Source: Halorubrum aquaticum (GTDB taxonomy: Archaea > Halobacteriota > Halobacteria > Halobacteriales > Haloferacaceae). Taken from it: a stretch of DNA of 64,000 nucleotides. Positions within the stretch are counted from its first letter, which is position 1, and each line of letters opens with the position of its first letter. The notes beneath the pieces are model-generated. The model did not search any database and had not been told where the DNA came from. It worked only from the letters and a program-made list of their open reading frames with translations. A program made the translations under genes and the position numbers. The stretch spans positions 1 to 64,000 of the forward strand of contig NZ_FOPZ01000002.1 in NCBI RefSeq assembly GCF_900113615.1, written 5' to 3'. Shown one piece after another: positions 52,511-61,382 of the stretch.

Positions 52511-53695
52511 ATGCAAACCGTCGTACTCGCGGCCGGCGAGGGGACTCGGATGCGCCCGCTGACGGCGAACACGCCGAAACCGATGCTGCCGGTCGCCGGC
52601 AAGTCGCTCGTCGTCCGCTGTCTCGAGGACGCGATCGACGCGGGCGCGAGCCGGATCGTCGTCGTCGTCGGCTACGAGGCCGACGAGGTCCGGACCGCCC
52701 TCGACGAACGCGACTGGCCGGTTCCCGTCGAGACCGCCACACAGACCGAACGGCGCGGGACCGCGGACGCCGTCCGCACCGCCCGGGACGAGCTCCGGGA
52801 GGAGCCGTTCGTCGTGTTGAACGGGGACGCCCTCTACGACCGCGAGTCGCTCTCGGAACTGTACGACGAGGACGCCGCGGTCGGCTCCTACCGCGTCGAG
52901 AATCCCTCGTCGTACGGGGTGTTGCGCGTCGCGGACGGCCGGGTCGAGGGCGTCGTCGAGAAGCCCGCGGACCCGCCCTCGAACCTCGTGAACACGGGCG
53001 CGTACGTCTTTCCGGCCGAGGCGCTCGCGTGGCTCGACGTCGACGAGAGCGAGCGCGGGGAACTGGAGCTCACCGACGTGCTCCAGCGCGCGTGTGAGAC
53101 GGGCGACGTGCGCTCCGTCCCCTTCGACCGCTGGCTGGACGTGGGTCGGCCGTGGGAGCTTCTCGCGGCCAACGAGTGGAAGCTCGCGGAGCTCGACCGC
53201 GAGGTCGCCGGCGACGTCAGCGACGACGCGGAGATCCGCGGCGAGGTCGTCGTCGAGCCGGGCGCGACGATCGAGCCCGGCGTCGTGATCGAGGGGCCGG
53301 CCTTCGTCGGGGCCGGCAGCCACGTCGGCCCCAACGCGTACGTCCGCGGGGCGACGTACCTCGGCCCAGATACCCGGGTCGGTCACGGCGTCGAGGTGAA
53401 GAACAGCGTCGTGATGGCCGACTCGGCCGTGCCGCACCTCACGTATCTCGGCGACAGCGTGCTCGGCGAGGACGTCAACCTCGGCGCGGGCACGACCGTC
53501 GCGAACCTCAGACACGACGGCGAGCCGGTCGACATAACGGTGAAGGGCGACCGCGTCAGCACGGGCCGCCGGAAGTTCGGGATCGTCTGTGGCGACGGGG
53601 TCCGCACCGGGATCAACTGTACGATCAACGTCGGGATCGTCCTCTCCGCGGGCGCGACGGTCGCGCCCGGCGAGACGGTCCTTCGGGACCGCTGA
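52511..53695 (+). CDS. Bifunctional sugar-1-phosphate nucleotidylyltransferase/acetyltransferase (GlmU-like)
   Basis: A 394-residue two-domain enzyme. The N-terminal nucleotidyltransferase has LAAGEGTRMRPLT, the KP in TPKPMLPV and the VEKPADPPS loop; the C-terminal third is a left-handed beta helix of hexapeptide repeats (ATIEPGVVIEGPAFVG, YLGDSVLGEDVNLGAG). Archaeal homologues make UDP-GlcNAc or dTDP-glucose from sugar-1-phosphates and can acetylate glucosamine-1-P. Next to glmM it probably supplies nucleotide sugars for glycoproteins. Which activities it has is open. Confidence 0.88.
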   Translation: MQTVVLAAGEGTRMRPLTANTPKPMLPVAGKSLVVRCLEDAIDAGASRIVVVVGYEADEVRTALDERDWPVPVETATQTERRGTADAVRTARDELREEPFVVLNGDALYDRESLSELYDEDAAVGSYRVENPSSYGVLRVADGRVEGVVEKPADPPSNLVNTGAYVFPAEALAWLDVDESERGELELTDVLQRACETGDVRSVPFDRWLDVGRPWELLAANEWKLAELDREVAGDVSDDAEIRGEVVVEPGATIEPGVVIEGPAFVGAGSHVGPNAYVRGATYLGPDTRVGHGVEVKNSVVMADSAVPHLTYLGDSVLGEDVNLGAGTTVANLRHDGEPVDITVKGDRVSTGRRKFGIVCGDGVRTGINCTINVGIVLSAGATVAPGETVLRDR

Positions 53696-53716
53696 GAGCG
53701 AGGTGACGGAGGAGCC

Positions 53717-54211
53717 GTGTACAGGAAGGGCCACGTCGGTGCCGCGCTCGCCGCGTACTCGCCGGTCGGGTTCGGCCTCGCCGCGATCGCCGGTCTCGAG
53801 CTCGCGGCGGGAGCCGCGGCGGTCGTCGCCTGGACGGCGATGGTTCCCGACCTCGACACGCAGGTCCCGTTCGTGAAACACCGCGGGATCACCCACACCG
53901 TCTGGTTCGCGCTCGCGGTCGGGCTCGCGTTCGGCCTCGTCGGCGGCACGATGGGGATCGAGGGCGGTCCGGTCGCGACGCTCGGACTCGCCGCGGTCGG
54001 GTTCGTACTCGGCGCGGGGACGATCGTCTCACACCTCCTCGCCGACGCGATCACGCCGATGGGGATCCGGCCGTACGCGCCCCTCAGGGACGACCACTAC
54101 ACCCTCGATGTCGTGAAGGCGGCGAACCCGGTCGCGAACTACGCGCTCCTCGTGCTCGGCGGCGCGGTCGCGGGTCTCTCGGTGTTGGCCGGGGCGGCCG
54201 TCGGCGGGTGA
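53717..54211 (+). CDS. YdjM-type membrane-bound metal-dependent hydrolase
   Basis: A 164-residue, four-helix membrane protein of the YdjM/LexA-regulated family. The metal ligands are H6 in KGHVGAA, the DLDTQ near residue 46, HRGITHT near 55-61 and the SHLLADAITPMG segment. The GTG start (53717-53719) is used because the family starts directly with a YRKGH-like stretch. 21 bp after the GlmU-like gene. Confidence 0.85.
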   Translation: MYRKGHVGAALAAYSPVGFGLAAIAGLELAAGAAAVVAWTAMVPDLDTQVPFVKHRGITHTVWFALAVGLAFGLVGGTMGIEGGPVATLGLAAVGFVLGAGTIVSHLLADAITPMGIRPYAPLRDDHYTLDVVKAANPVANYALLVLGGAVAGLSVLAGAAVGG

Positions 54212-54271
54212 GACGGGTGAGGCGGGTGAGAGGGCCGGACGTGGCAGTGGATCGGCCGCGATCCCTCGGGC

Positions 54272-55252
54272 TCAGTCGACGGGATCCAGCCCGGCGTCGC
54301 GCCGAACCGCGTCGACGTACTCGCGCGTGAGTTCCTCGAGGCCGTACTCGACCTCGTAGCCGAGATCGGATCGGGTCCGCTCGAGCGCGAGTCGCTGGGC
54401 GGACCAGTCGTGGTCGGCGTCGTCGGTCACGGCCACCTCCGCGTCCGGGATGACGCCCCGGACCGTCTCCGCGGCCTCCGCGACGGTCGCGACCTCGCCG
54501 CGGACGTTGTAGACGCCGCGTTCGAGGTCGCTCGCGGGCGCCAGCGCGGCGCGCCGAAACGCGTCGGCGGCGTCCCGCACCGAGAGCCAGCTCACGGCGG
54601 TTCCGCCGCCCTCGACGCGAACGGGCTCGCAGACCGCCGGCCGCTCGAAGAGGTCCGAAAACGCCGTGAAGCTCCGTCTGAACGGCCCGAAGACGCCGGT
54701 CGGTCGGAGTGCGACCGCGGGGACGCCGTGGTCCTCCCGGTAGCGTCGTGAGAGACACTCGGCGTGGCGCTTCGCGGCGGCGTACGGCGAGTCGGGGGAC
54801 AACAGCGCGTCCTCGGGGACTGGGCCGTCGTACGCCGATCCGGGGCCGTACACCGTCTCGCTCGACGCCACCACGACGCGATCGATCCGGTCCGGGAGGA
54901 GCCGAGCGGCCTCGAGCACGTGGTTCGCGCCGAGCGCGTTCACCCGCGTGGCCGCGAGCTCGTCGGTTCTGACGTCCTCGCTGAGGAGCGCGGCCAGATG
55001 GACCACCCGAGTGACTCCCTGCTCGCGGACCGTCCGAGCGAGCGCGGCGAGGTCCGTCACGTCGCCGCGCCGGATCTCGACCGTCCCCGCGACGCCGAGC
55101 CGTTCGAGGAGCGTGGCGTCGGGCGCGGCGTCGAAGGCGACGACCTCGTGGCCGTCGTCGACCAGCCGACGGGCGAGGTGTGACCCGATGAAGCCCGTGC
55201 CGCCGGTCACCAGTACCGTCTCGGTTCCCGCGCCGGTGTCGAAGGTAGTCAC
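54272..55252 (-). CDS. NAD-dependent epimerase/dehydratase
   Basis: A 326-residue extended short-chain dehydrogenase of the nucleotide-sugar epimerase type. The NAD motif is GGTGFIGSH, the catalytic triad is Ser in SSETVYG and Y-x3-K in SPYAAAKRHAE, followed by LRPTGVFGP. Members act on UDP-glucose, dTDP-sugars or similar. The GTG start at 55250-55252 places the NAD motif at residue 16. Nucleotide-sugar enzymes next door suit a role in glycosylation. Confidence 0.87.
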   Translation of the reverse strand: MTTFDTGAGTETVLVTGGTGFIGSHLARRLVDDGHEVVAFDAAPDATLLERLGVAGTVEIRRGDVTDLAALARTVREQGVTRVVHLAALLSEDVRTDELAATRVNALGANHVLEAARLLPDRIDRVVVASSETVYGPGSAYDGPVPEDALLSPDSPYAAAKRHAECLSRRYREDHGVPAVALRPTGVFGPFRRSFTAFSDLFERPAVCEPVRVEGGGTAVSWLSVRDAADAFRRAALAPASDLERGVYNVRGEVATVAEAAETVRGVIPDAEVAVTDDADHDWSAQRLALERTRSDLGYEVEYGLEELTREYVDAVRRDAGLDPVD

Positions 55253-55346
55253 GGCCTGATCGGCGTCCGACGCCGGTTGGATGTACCGGTCCCGGCAGAA
55301 TCGCGACTCGGGGACTGTCGGTGGATCCCGTCGACGAAAGGATGTA

Positions 55347-55500
55347 TGGCCGGGGTGGGCTCCGAACCCACGATCTCCGCATGTCCCAGGTCCGAGGCTC
55401 GGCGGAGCCACGGGAAGGACGCGGACGCTTCCAAGGCGTCACCGCACCGAATCTCCGAACCCTATGAGTGCGGCGCTATGTCCAGCTAAGCCACCCGGCC
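55347..55500 (-). tRNA. Elongator tRNA-Met (CAT) with an 80-nt intron
   Basis: Exon 1 is 55463-55500 (acceptor GGCCGGG, D arm, anticodon stem CCGCA and loop CTCATA); the intron is 55383-55462, after the base 3' of the anticodon (37/38 position); exon 2 is 55347-55382 (ATGCGG, T arm GTGGG-TTCGGAG-CCCAC, CCCGGCC). The intron ends pair (GGTTCG with CGGACC), consistent with a bulge-helix-bulge splice site. No box C/D motif is obvious in the intron. Discriminator A. Confidence 0.93.
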
Positions 55501-55657
55501 TCACTCTCACGTATCGCGATGACACTCTTTAAGCTTCCCATCCGTCGGGGGTCTGTGAGGGGTCCGCACGCGATCGCGCGGGCGTCGTCGTCGACCGGAT
55601 CCACGACCGAGAAACGGACCCCGCGGATTTATGCCCGACGCCCCGGACGTTCGGCGT

Positions 55658-56926
55658 ATGAGCCTTCCGGAACTACTGTCGGGGGCCGCCGGCGACGAGG
55701 AGGTCGTCGCGCGGGTCCCGCTCGGGGGGGACGACCTCCTCGCGGTCACGCCCACGCGAACGCTCGTGTACCGCGCCGACGGCCTGCTCTCCGACGAGAC
55801 CGTCGAGGAGTACCCGCACGACGCCGAGCGGATCGCCGTCTCGACCGGCCGGCGGAAGTCGAAGGTCGTCTTCGGCTACGGCCTCGACGGCGAGGAGACG
55901 CTCACGGTTCCGTCGAAACGCCTCGACGACGTGGTCCACCCCGTCCTCGCCGGGGTGCTCTCGGCCCGCGGCGTGACCGACCCCGGCGAGTCGGTCGCGC
56001 GGACGTTCCGCTTCTCCGAGCTCACCCTCGTCGTCACCGACAGCCGACTCGTGAAACACGTCGGCTCGGCCGTCTGGGACGAGGAGTTCGAGGAGTTCCC
56101 CTACGCCGACCTGACCGACCTCGACTTCGAGGAGGGAACCGTCGCGACCGCGGTCGTGCTCGCACACGACGGGCGATCGGAGCGGTTCAAGGCCCCCAAC
56201 GAGTCGGCCCGAGCCGTCAAGGAGAGCCTCGTCGACGCGGTGTGTGCGTTCCACGGGGTCGAGAGCCTCGAGGAGCTCCGCGTGGCCGTCGCGAACGACG
56301 CGGACGACGACGCCGCCGCCGACGACGCGCCGGAGGGGACGACGGGGACGACCGACTTCGGCGAGGGTCCCGACCCGCTCTCGGCGTCGCCCGCGGCCGA
56401 CGCTGAGGCGGCGACCGAGATGGAGTCCCCGTTCGAGACCGACCCGGACCCCGATCCGGCAGCGGTCTCCGAACCGACCGCGGAGACGGAGGCCGACGGC
56501 TCGACCGAGGCCGGCGTCTCGACGGGGACCGACTTCGACCGCGGCGGTACCGGCTCCGCCGGTCGCCACGACGAGGCCGACGGAACGATCGAAAGCGCCG
56601 GCGCGACCGACGTGACTGACGCCGGATCGGCCGTCGGGAACGACCCCCTCGCCGACGAGTTCGGCGGGGATTCGGCGGACGCGAACGGCACGGGTCCCGA
56701 CGGGACGGGGAACGCGGCGGCCTCGTCGACCCCGGCGGACTCGGGAGATCCGGCGGGACCGGACGGCTTCGAGGGGTCGCCCTTCGAGAGCGCCGGCGTC
56801 GAGGACGACGACCTCGCCGCCGAGGTCGCGGCGCTCCGCCGGACCGTCGAGGCGCAGTCGGCGAAGATCGAGCGACAGTCCGAGCTCATCGAGCGGCTCA
56901 TCGAGGAGCTTCGGCAGGGACGATAA
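55658..56926 (+). CDS. PH-like domain protein with long acidic linker and coiled-coil end
   Basis: A 422-residue protein. Residues 1-185 hold two related beta-rich domains, each with a LVYRADGL- or LVKHVG-like strand, resembling bacterial PH-like folds. Residues 190-375 are a Asp/Glu/Thr/Gly-rich disordered linker, and 380-420 is a coiled coil (RRTVEAQSAKIERQSELIERLIEEL). No signal peptide or membrane helix. The ATG at 55658 is used since an upstream ATG lies in a GATTTATGCC TATA-like element. Possibly a membrane- or cytoskeleton-associated adaptor; function unknown. Confidence 0.75.
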   Translation: MSLPELLSGAAGDEEVVARVPLGGDDLLAVTPTRTLVYRADGLLSDETVEEYPHDAERIAVSTGRRKSKVVFGYGLDGEETLTVPSKRLDDVVHPVLAGVLSARGVTDPGESVARTFRFSELTLVVTDSRLVKHVGSAVWDEEFEEFPYADLTDLDFEEGTVATAVVLAHDGRSERFKAPNESARAVKESLVDAVCAFHGVESLEELRVAVANDADDDAAADDAPEGTTGTTDFGEGPDPLSASPAADAEAATEMESPFETDPDPDPAAVSEPTAETEADGSTEAGVSTGTDFDRGGTGSAGRHDEADGTIESAGATDVTDAGSAVGNDPLADEFGGDSADANGTGPDGTGNAAASSTPADSGDPAGPDGFEGSPFESAGVEDDDLAAEVAALRRTVEAQSAKIERQSELIERLIEELRQGR

Positions 56927-56963
56927 CGGATCGGTCGGCGTCTCTCTTCCCCGTCATCCCGTC

Positions 56964-57371
56964 TCACTCGGCGTCCCGACCGGTGACCTTCCGAATACAC
57001 GAGGAGCCGAACGGCCCGAGTTCGCCGGCCTCGAAGCGGACGAAGTGTCCGGTCGTGATACCCGCGCCGCAGCGTTTACACTCGAACTCGCCCTCGCGGG
57101 TGACCACCTGGCTGTCGTACTCGACGTAGGTTCCGCCTCGCCGGATCCGCAGACGGGCGTTCTCGCGCTCGATCACGCCGCGTTTCTCCGCCGTGTCGAG
57201 GATCTCGCGGGTGAGAGCGGGGTTCGTCGTCACCGTCTCGATCCGGTCCATCGCCTCGGGGAGCGCGAGCTCCTCGCGTTCGAGGTGCGCGAGGAGCTCG
57301 ACGGCGAGCTCCACCTTCTCAGCGCGCGTCGCCGGCTCGCTCACGCCCGAGGCGACGGCCGTGACGGACAT
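56964..57371 (-). CDS. Conserved winged-helix/zinc-ribbon-like protein (DUF5830-like)
   Basis: A 135-residue protein. The first half looks like a winged helix (ELLAHLEREELALPEAMDRI, LDTAEKRGVI); the second half has CKRC near residue 99 and a further Cys in GSSCIRK, suggesting a partial zinc ribbon. Its place beside pus10 resembles the haloarchaeal DUF5830 group; this label is tentative. Possibly a nucleic-acid-binding factor linked to tRNA metabolism. Confidence 0.65.
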   Translation of the reverse strand: MSVTAVASGVSEPATRAEKVELAVELLAHLEREELALPEAMDRIETVTTNPALTREILDTAEKRGVIERENARLRIRRGGTYVEYDSQVVTREGEFECKRCGAGITTGHFVRFEAGELGPFGSSCIRKVTGRDAE

Positions 57372-57468
57372 AAGTCGGTCGGGAGCGGGCGGAGCCGGAA
57401 TCGCTCGAGAGGGGGTAAGAGCGGAGCCCAAGGGCAAGACAGTTACCCCGCGGCCGGCTTCCTCCGGT

Positions 57469-58752
57469 ATGGACGTACTGGAAGTCGCCGCGCGCGCGAC
57501 CGCGACGGGGCCGGTGTGTGACGCCTGTCTCGGTCGGCCCGTCGCCGACCGGAGCTTCGGGCTGTCGAACGCCGAGCGCGGGTCGGCGCTGCGGGTCTCG
57601 CTCGCGCTGCGCGAGGACGACGACCACGAGCCGGTCGCGACCGCGGACTGCTGGGTGTGTGAGGGCCGGTGTGACGAGTTCGACGCGTGGGCCGAGCGCG
57701 CCGCCGAGGCGGTCGAGGGAACCGAGTTCTCCACGTACAACGTCGGAACGCGGCCGCCGCCGCTGATCGAGGAGAACGAGGCGCTGCTACGCGAGGAGGC
57801 CGGGTTGGAGGCGGACGCCGGCGAGCCCTTCAAATCCGAGTTCAACCGCGAGGTCGGCAAGCGGTTCGGCCGACTCACGGGGGCCGAGGTCTCCTTCGAC
57901 CGCCCGGACGTCCAGTTCACGATCGACCTCGCCGAGGACGCTATCGACGCGAAGGTGAACTCCGCGTTCGTCTACGGGCGCTACCGGAAGCTGGAGCGGG
58001 ACGTCCCCCAGACCGAGTGGCCCTGCCGGGAGTGTAAGGGGTCGGGACGACAGGGGGCGGACCCGTGTGACCACTGCGGCGGGTCGGGGTACCTCTACGA
58101 CGACAGCGTCGAGGAGTACACCGCGCCGATCGTCGAGGACGTGATGGACGGCACCGAGGCGACGTTCCACGGCGCGGGCCGCGAGGACGTGGACGCGCTC
58201 ATGCTCGGCACCGGCCGGCCGTTCGTGATCGAGGTCGCGGAGCCGCGCCGCCGCCGGGTCGACACCGACCGGCTCGAGGCCGACATCAACGCCTTCGCCG
58301 ACGGCGCGGTCGAGGTCGAGGGGCTCCGGCTCGCGACCTACGACATGGTCGAGCGGGTCAAGGAGCACGACGCCTCGAAGCGCTACCGCGCCGAGGTGAC
58401 CTTCGGGGCGGACGTCGACGCCGACGATCTGGCGGCCGCGGTCGACGAACTGGAGGGGGCGACGGTCGAGCAGTACACACCCAACCGCGTCGACCACCGG
58501 CGCGCGAGCCTGACCCGCGAGCGCGACGTGTACGAGACGACCGCCGAGTTCGAGGACTCACGGCACGCCACCGTCGAGATACACGGCGCGGGCGGGCTCT
58601 ACATCAAGGAGCTGATCTCCGGCGACGAGGGGCGGACGGAGCCGAGTCTCGCCGGCCTCCTCGGCGTCGACGCCGAGGTCACCGCGCTCGACGTGGTCGC
58701 CGTCGAGGGCGAAGCGGAGCCGTTCGAGGACGAGGCGTTCTTCCGGGAGTAG
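57469..58752 (+). CDS. pus10: tRNA pseudouridine synthase Pus10
   Basis: A 427-residue archaeal Pus10, which makes pseudouridine 54 and 55 in tRNA. The N-terminus has a CDAC pair and a CWVC pair (zinc), a THUMP-related region, then EVAEPRRRRVD in the catalytic domain with its D. A segment around residues 190-215 holds two CxxCxGxG repeats (CRECKGSG, CDHCGGSG) like a DnaJ zinc finger. The ATG at 57469 follows a GTTACC element. Cbf5 is also present, so tRNA Psi55 duties may be divided. Confidence 0.93.
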   Translation: MDVLEVAARATATGPVCDACLGRPVADRSFGLSNAERGSALRVSLALREDDDHEPVATADCWVCEGRCDEFDAWAERAAEAVEGTEFSTYNVGTRPPPLIEENEALLREEAGLEADAGEPFKSEFNREVGKRFGRLTGAEVSFDRPDVQFTIDLAEDAIDAKVNSAFVYGRYRKLERDVPQTEWPCRECKGSGRQGADPCDHCGGSGYLYDDSVEEYTAPIVEDVMDGTEATFHGAGREDVDALMLGTGRPFVIEVAEPRRRRVDTDRLEADINAFADGAVEVEGLRLATYDMVERVKEHDASKRYRAEVTFGADVDADDLAAAVDELEGATVEQYTPNRVDHRRASLTRERDVYETTAEFEDSRHATVEIHGAGGLYIKELISGDEGRTEPSLAGLLGVDAEVTALDVVAVEGEAEPFEDEAFFRE

Positions 58753-58848
58753 TCTTCCGGAGTAGCCGTCCGCGAGAGCCACCCCGAGCATCCGACGAAA
58801 CGCGTCGGACCAACGGGATTTATCATGCGCACGTCTGACGCATAGGGT

Positions 58849-59499
58849 ATGTACGGGAGCGACGCCGACGACGCGGGCGGCGGGGAGACGCCGGCCGACC
58901 GGCCGACGGAGGGCCGATCCGTCCGGACCGGCCCGTCGCTCGAGGCGGCCGTCGAGGAGGCGGCCGCGTCGGTCGCCTCCGCCGCGCGAGCGACGCTCAA
59001 CGGGGCCGAACGCGCGGCGGGACCGGAGCGGACCTCCTCGATCCTCGTCGCGGTCGCGGGCGGCCCCCACTCGGGAGCGACCGTCGACGTCGCGAGACAC
59101 GTCGCCGAGGCGACCGACGCGTGGATCGAACTGTTCCACGTGACGCCGTCGGACGCGGCGATCGACGAGAACGGCGGGGAGGCGACCTCCCCCGAAACGA
59201 CCGGATCCGACGCGGAAGGCGGAAGCGGGTCGTACGAGGCGACCGGCGACCGACTGCTCGACGCCGCGTGCGACCGTCTGGGCGAGTTCGACCGCGTCGA
59301 TCGGTGGCTCCTCGAGGGCGAGTCGGCCGCCGGGGCGATAACCGAGCAGTCGCCCTACTACGACCTCGTCGTCGTCGGCGCGCCGACCACGGGGACCGTC
59401 GGCCGGTTCGTGTTCGGCTCCACGACGGACACGGTCGTCGACGACGCGGCGGTTCCCGTCGTCGTCGTCGAGGCGGCGGGTGCGGAGCCGCTCGAGTAG
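58849..59499 (+). CDS. Universal stress protein family (UspA-like)
   Basis: A 216-residue UspA-fold protein. The ILVAVAGGPHSGATVDVA start of the fold is at about residue 65; the ATP-binding pattern G-x2-G-x9-G-S/T appears as GAPTTGTVGRFVFGSTTD near 178-195. A 60-residue Ala/Glu/Ser-rich N-terminal extension precedes it, and an acidic inserted loop (~105-125) is present. UspA proteins respond to stress, often by binding ATP; direct role unknown. Confidence 0.83.
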   Translation: MYGSDADDAGGGETPADRPTEGRSVRTGPSLEAAVEEAAASVASAARATLNGAERAAGPERTSSILVAVAGGPHSGATVDVARHVAEATDAWIELFHVTPSDAAIDENGGEATSPETTGSDAEGGSGSYEATGDRLLDAACDRLGEFDRVDRWLLEGESAAGAITEQSPYYDLVVVGAPTTGTVGRFVFGSTTDTVVDDAAVPVVVVEAAGAEPLE

Positions 59500-59598
59500 C
59501 TCGGCGGTCCTTCCGGTTTCGGTTTCCTTCGATCCGCCAGGCCCCGACAGCGCCCGCCACGTTCTCGAGAACGGCCGCGTACCTCCGGGGCGACAGCG

Positions 59599-59623
59599 TT
59601 AACTTAGTGTACATACTTGTACA
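59599..59623 (+). promoter_or_regulatory. trp promoter with twin TGTACA boxes
   Basis: TTAACTTA (59599-59606) is a TATA-like box; TGTACA follows at 59608-59613 and again at 59618-59623, one helical turn apart. Expected transcription start is near 59629, so both boxes sit between TATA and start. TGTACA is the TRP-box bound by the methanogen trp regulator TrpY. GGTGATC at 59646-59652, 3 nt before the ATG, resembles a ribosome-binding site. Confidence 0.6.
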
Positions 59624-59655
59624 TCACAACACGGACTCATACATCGGTGATCATC

Positions 59656-60738
59656 ATGGACATTCAACACACGGTCGAACGCGTGACGAACGGGGAGGAC
59701 CTGTCGCTCGAGGAGGCGCGAGAGGCCGCGCGGCTCGTCTTCGAGGAGATGACCGAGGCGCAGATCGGGGCGCTCCTCGCCGCGTTGCGCGCGAAAGGCG
59801 AGACCGAGGCGGAGATCGCGGGCTTCGCGCAGGGGATGCGCGACGCGGCCCGGACGATCGAGCCCGACCGCGCGCCGCTGGTCGACACCTGCGGGACCGG
59901 CGGCGACGACTACGACACGATCAACGTCTCGACGACCTCGGCGATCGTCGCCGCGGGCGCGGGCGTCCCCATCGCCAAACACGGCAACTACTCGGTCTCC
60001 TCCTCCTCCGGCAGCGCGGACGTGCTCGAGGTCGCCGGCGCGGACGTCGAGGCCGAGCCCGCCGCAGTCGAGTCCGCCATCGAGGCCGACGGGATCGGGT
60101 TCATGCTCGCGCCCGTCTTCCACCCCGCGATGAAGGCCGTCATCGGCCCGCGCAAGGAGCTCGGGATGCGGACGATCTTCAACGTTCTCGGTCCGCTGAC
60201 GAACCCCGCCGGGGCGGACGCCCAGTTGCTCGGCGTCTACGACCCGGACCTCGTCGGGCCGATCGCCCGCGCGCTCGCGCACATGCCCGTCGAGCGCGCC
60301 CTCGTCGTCCACGGCGCGGGGATGGACGAGATCGGGATCCACGACGAGACGACCGCCGCCGAGGTCGACAGCGAGGCGGTCCGCGAGTTCACGATCACGC
60401 CGGAGGACCTCGGCGTGGAGCGAGCGCCGATCGAGGCGGTCGCCGGCGGGACGCCCGAGGAGAACGCGGCGGACCTCCGCGGGATCGTCGACGGCTCGGT
60501 GACGGGCGCGAAGCGCGACCTGATCCTCGCGAACGCGGGCGCGGCCGTCTACCTCGCCGGCGAGGCCGACTCGCTGTCGGACGGCGTCGAGCGCGCCGCG
60601 GAGGCGATCGACTCCGGGGCGGCCGCCGACAAGCTCGCGGCGCTCTGTGACGAGCCGACCGAGGAGCCGGCGACGGCCGGATCGCGCGTGGCGGCGGGGT
60701 CGGGCTCCACGGCGGGCTCCGGGTCGGAGGGCGAGTGA
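59656..60738 (+). CDS. trpD: Anthranilate phosphoribosyltransferase
   Basis: A 360-residue enzyme joining anthranilate to PRPP. The PRPP loop CGTGGDDYDTINVST, KHGNYSVSSSSGSADVLE and the metal-binding region are intact. A 25-residue Gly/Ser tail is added at the end. The ATG at 59656 follows the GGTGATC site. First gene of trpDFEG; its stop overlaps trpF. Confidence 0.97.
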   Translation: MDIQHTVERVTNGEDLSLEEAREAARLVFEEMTEAQIGALLAALRAKGETEAEIAGFAQGMRDAARTIEPDRAPLVDTCGTGGDDYDTINVSTTSAIVAAGAGVPIAKHGNYSVSSSSGSADVLEVAGADVEAEPAAVESAIEADGIGFMLAPVFHPAMKAVIGPRKELGMRTIFNVLGPLTNPAGADAQLLGVYDPDLVGPIARALAHMPVERALVVHGAGMDEIGIHDETTAAEVDSEAVREFTITPEDLGVERAPIEAVAGGTPEENAADLRGIVDGSVTGAKRDLILANAGAAVYLAGEADSLSDGVERAAEAIDSGAAADKLAALCDEPTEEPATAGSRVAAGSGSTAGSGSEGE

Positions 60739-61382
60739 TGGCGCGGGTGAAGGTGTGCGGGTTCACCGACGGCGCGGACCTCCGCGCGGCCGTCGAGGCG
60801 GGCGCGGACGCGGTCGGCGTGATAAGCGAGGTGCCCGTCGACACCCCCCGCGAGGTCGACCCGGCGCGCGCGGCCGACCTGCTCGCCGAGGTGCCGCCGT
60901 TCGTCACGGCGACGCTCGTCACGATGCCGAGTTCGGCCGAGCGCGCCGTCGAGCTCGTCCGGACCATCGGCCCCGACGCCCTCCAGCTCCACGGGGAGTG
61001 GACGCCCGACGAGCTCCGCTTCATTCGCGCGGAGACCGAACGGAAGGTGCTTCTCGCGGTCGACGCCGAGGACCCGGCCCGAGCCGAGGAGTTCGACGGC
61101 GTCGCCGACGCGCTCGTCGTCGACTCGACGCGCGAGTCCGGGGCCGGCGGCACCGGCGAGACCCACGACTGGGCCGCGACCGGCGAACTGGCGGACCGAC
61201 TGACCGTCCCGGTCGTGCTGGCCGGGGGACTCACCGCGGAGAACGTCGCCGAGGCGGTGCGGGTCGCGGACCCCTTCGCGGTCGACGTCGCCTCCGGCGT
61301 CGAACGGATCGAGGGACGGAAGGACCACAACGCGGTCGCCCGCTTCGTCGCCAACGCGGGCCGCGAGATGGAGATCGCATGA
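60738..61382 (+). CDS. trpF: Phosphoribosylanthranilate isomerase
   Basis: A 214-residue TIM barrel of the tryptophan pathway. The VKVCGFTDGADL start carries the catalytic Cys; LQLHGEW and LAGGLTAENVAEAV are typical, with DVASGVERIEGRKDH at the phosphate-binding end. ATG at 60738 overlaps the trpD stop by 1 nt; a GTG 3 bp earlier is possible. Confidence 0.96.
   Translation: MARVKVCGFTDGADLRAAVEAGADAVGVISEVPVDTPREVDPARAADLLAEVPPFVTATLVTMPSSAERAVELVRTIGPDALQLHGEWTPDELRFIRAETERKVLLAVDAEDPARAEEFDGVADALVVDSTRESGAGGTGETHDWAATGELADRLTVPVVLAGGLTAENVAEAVRVADPFAVDVASGVERIEGRKDHNAVARFVANAGREMEIA

Noticed and set aside
55631-55657. ATG at 55631 as start of the PH-like protein
   Set aside because: It overlaps a TATA-like GATTTATGCC; the ATG at 55658 has the expected spacing.
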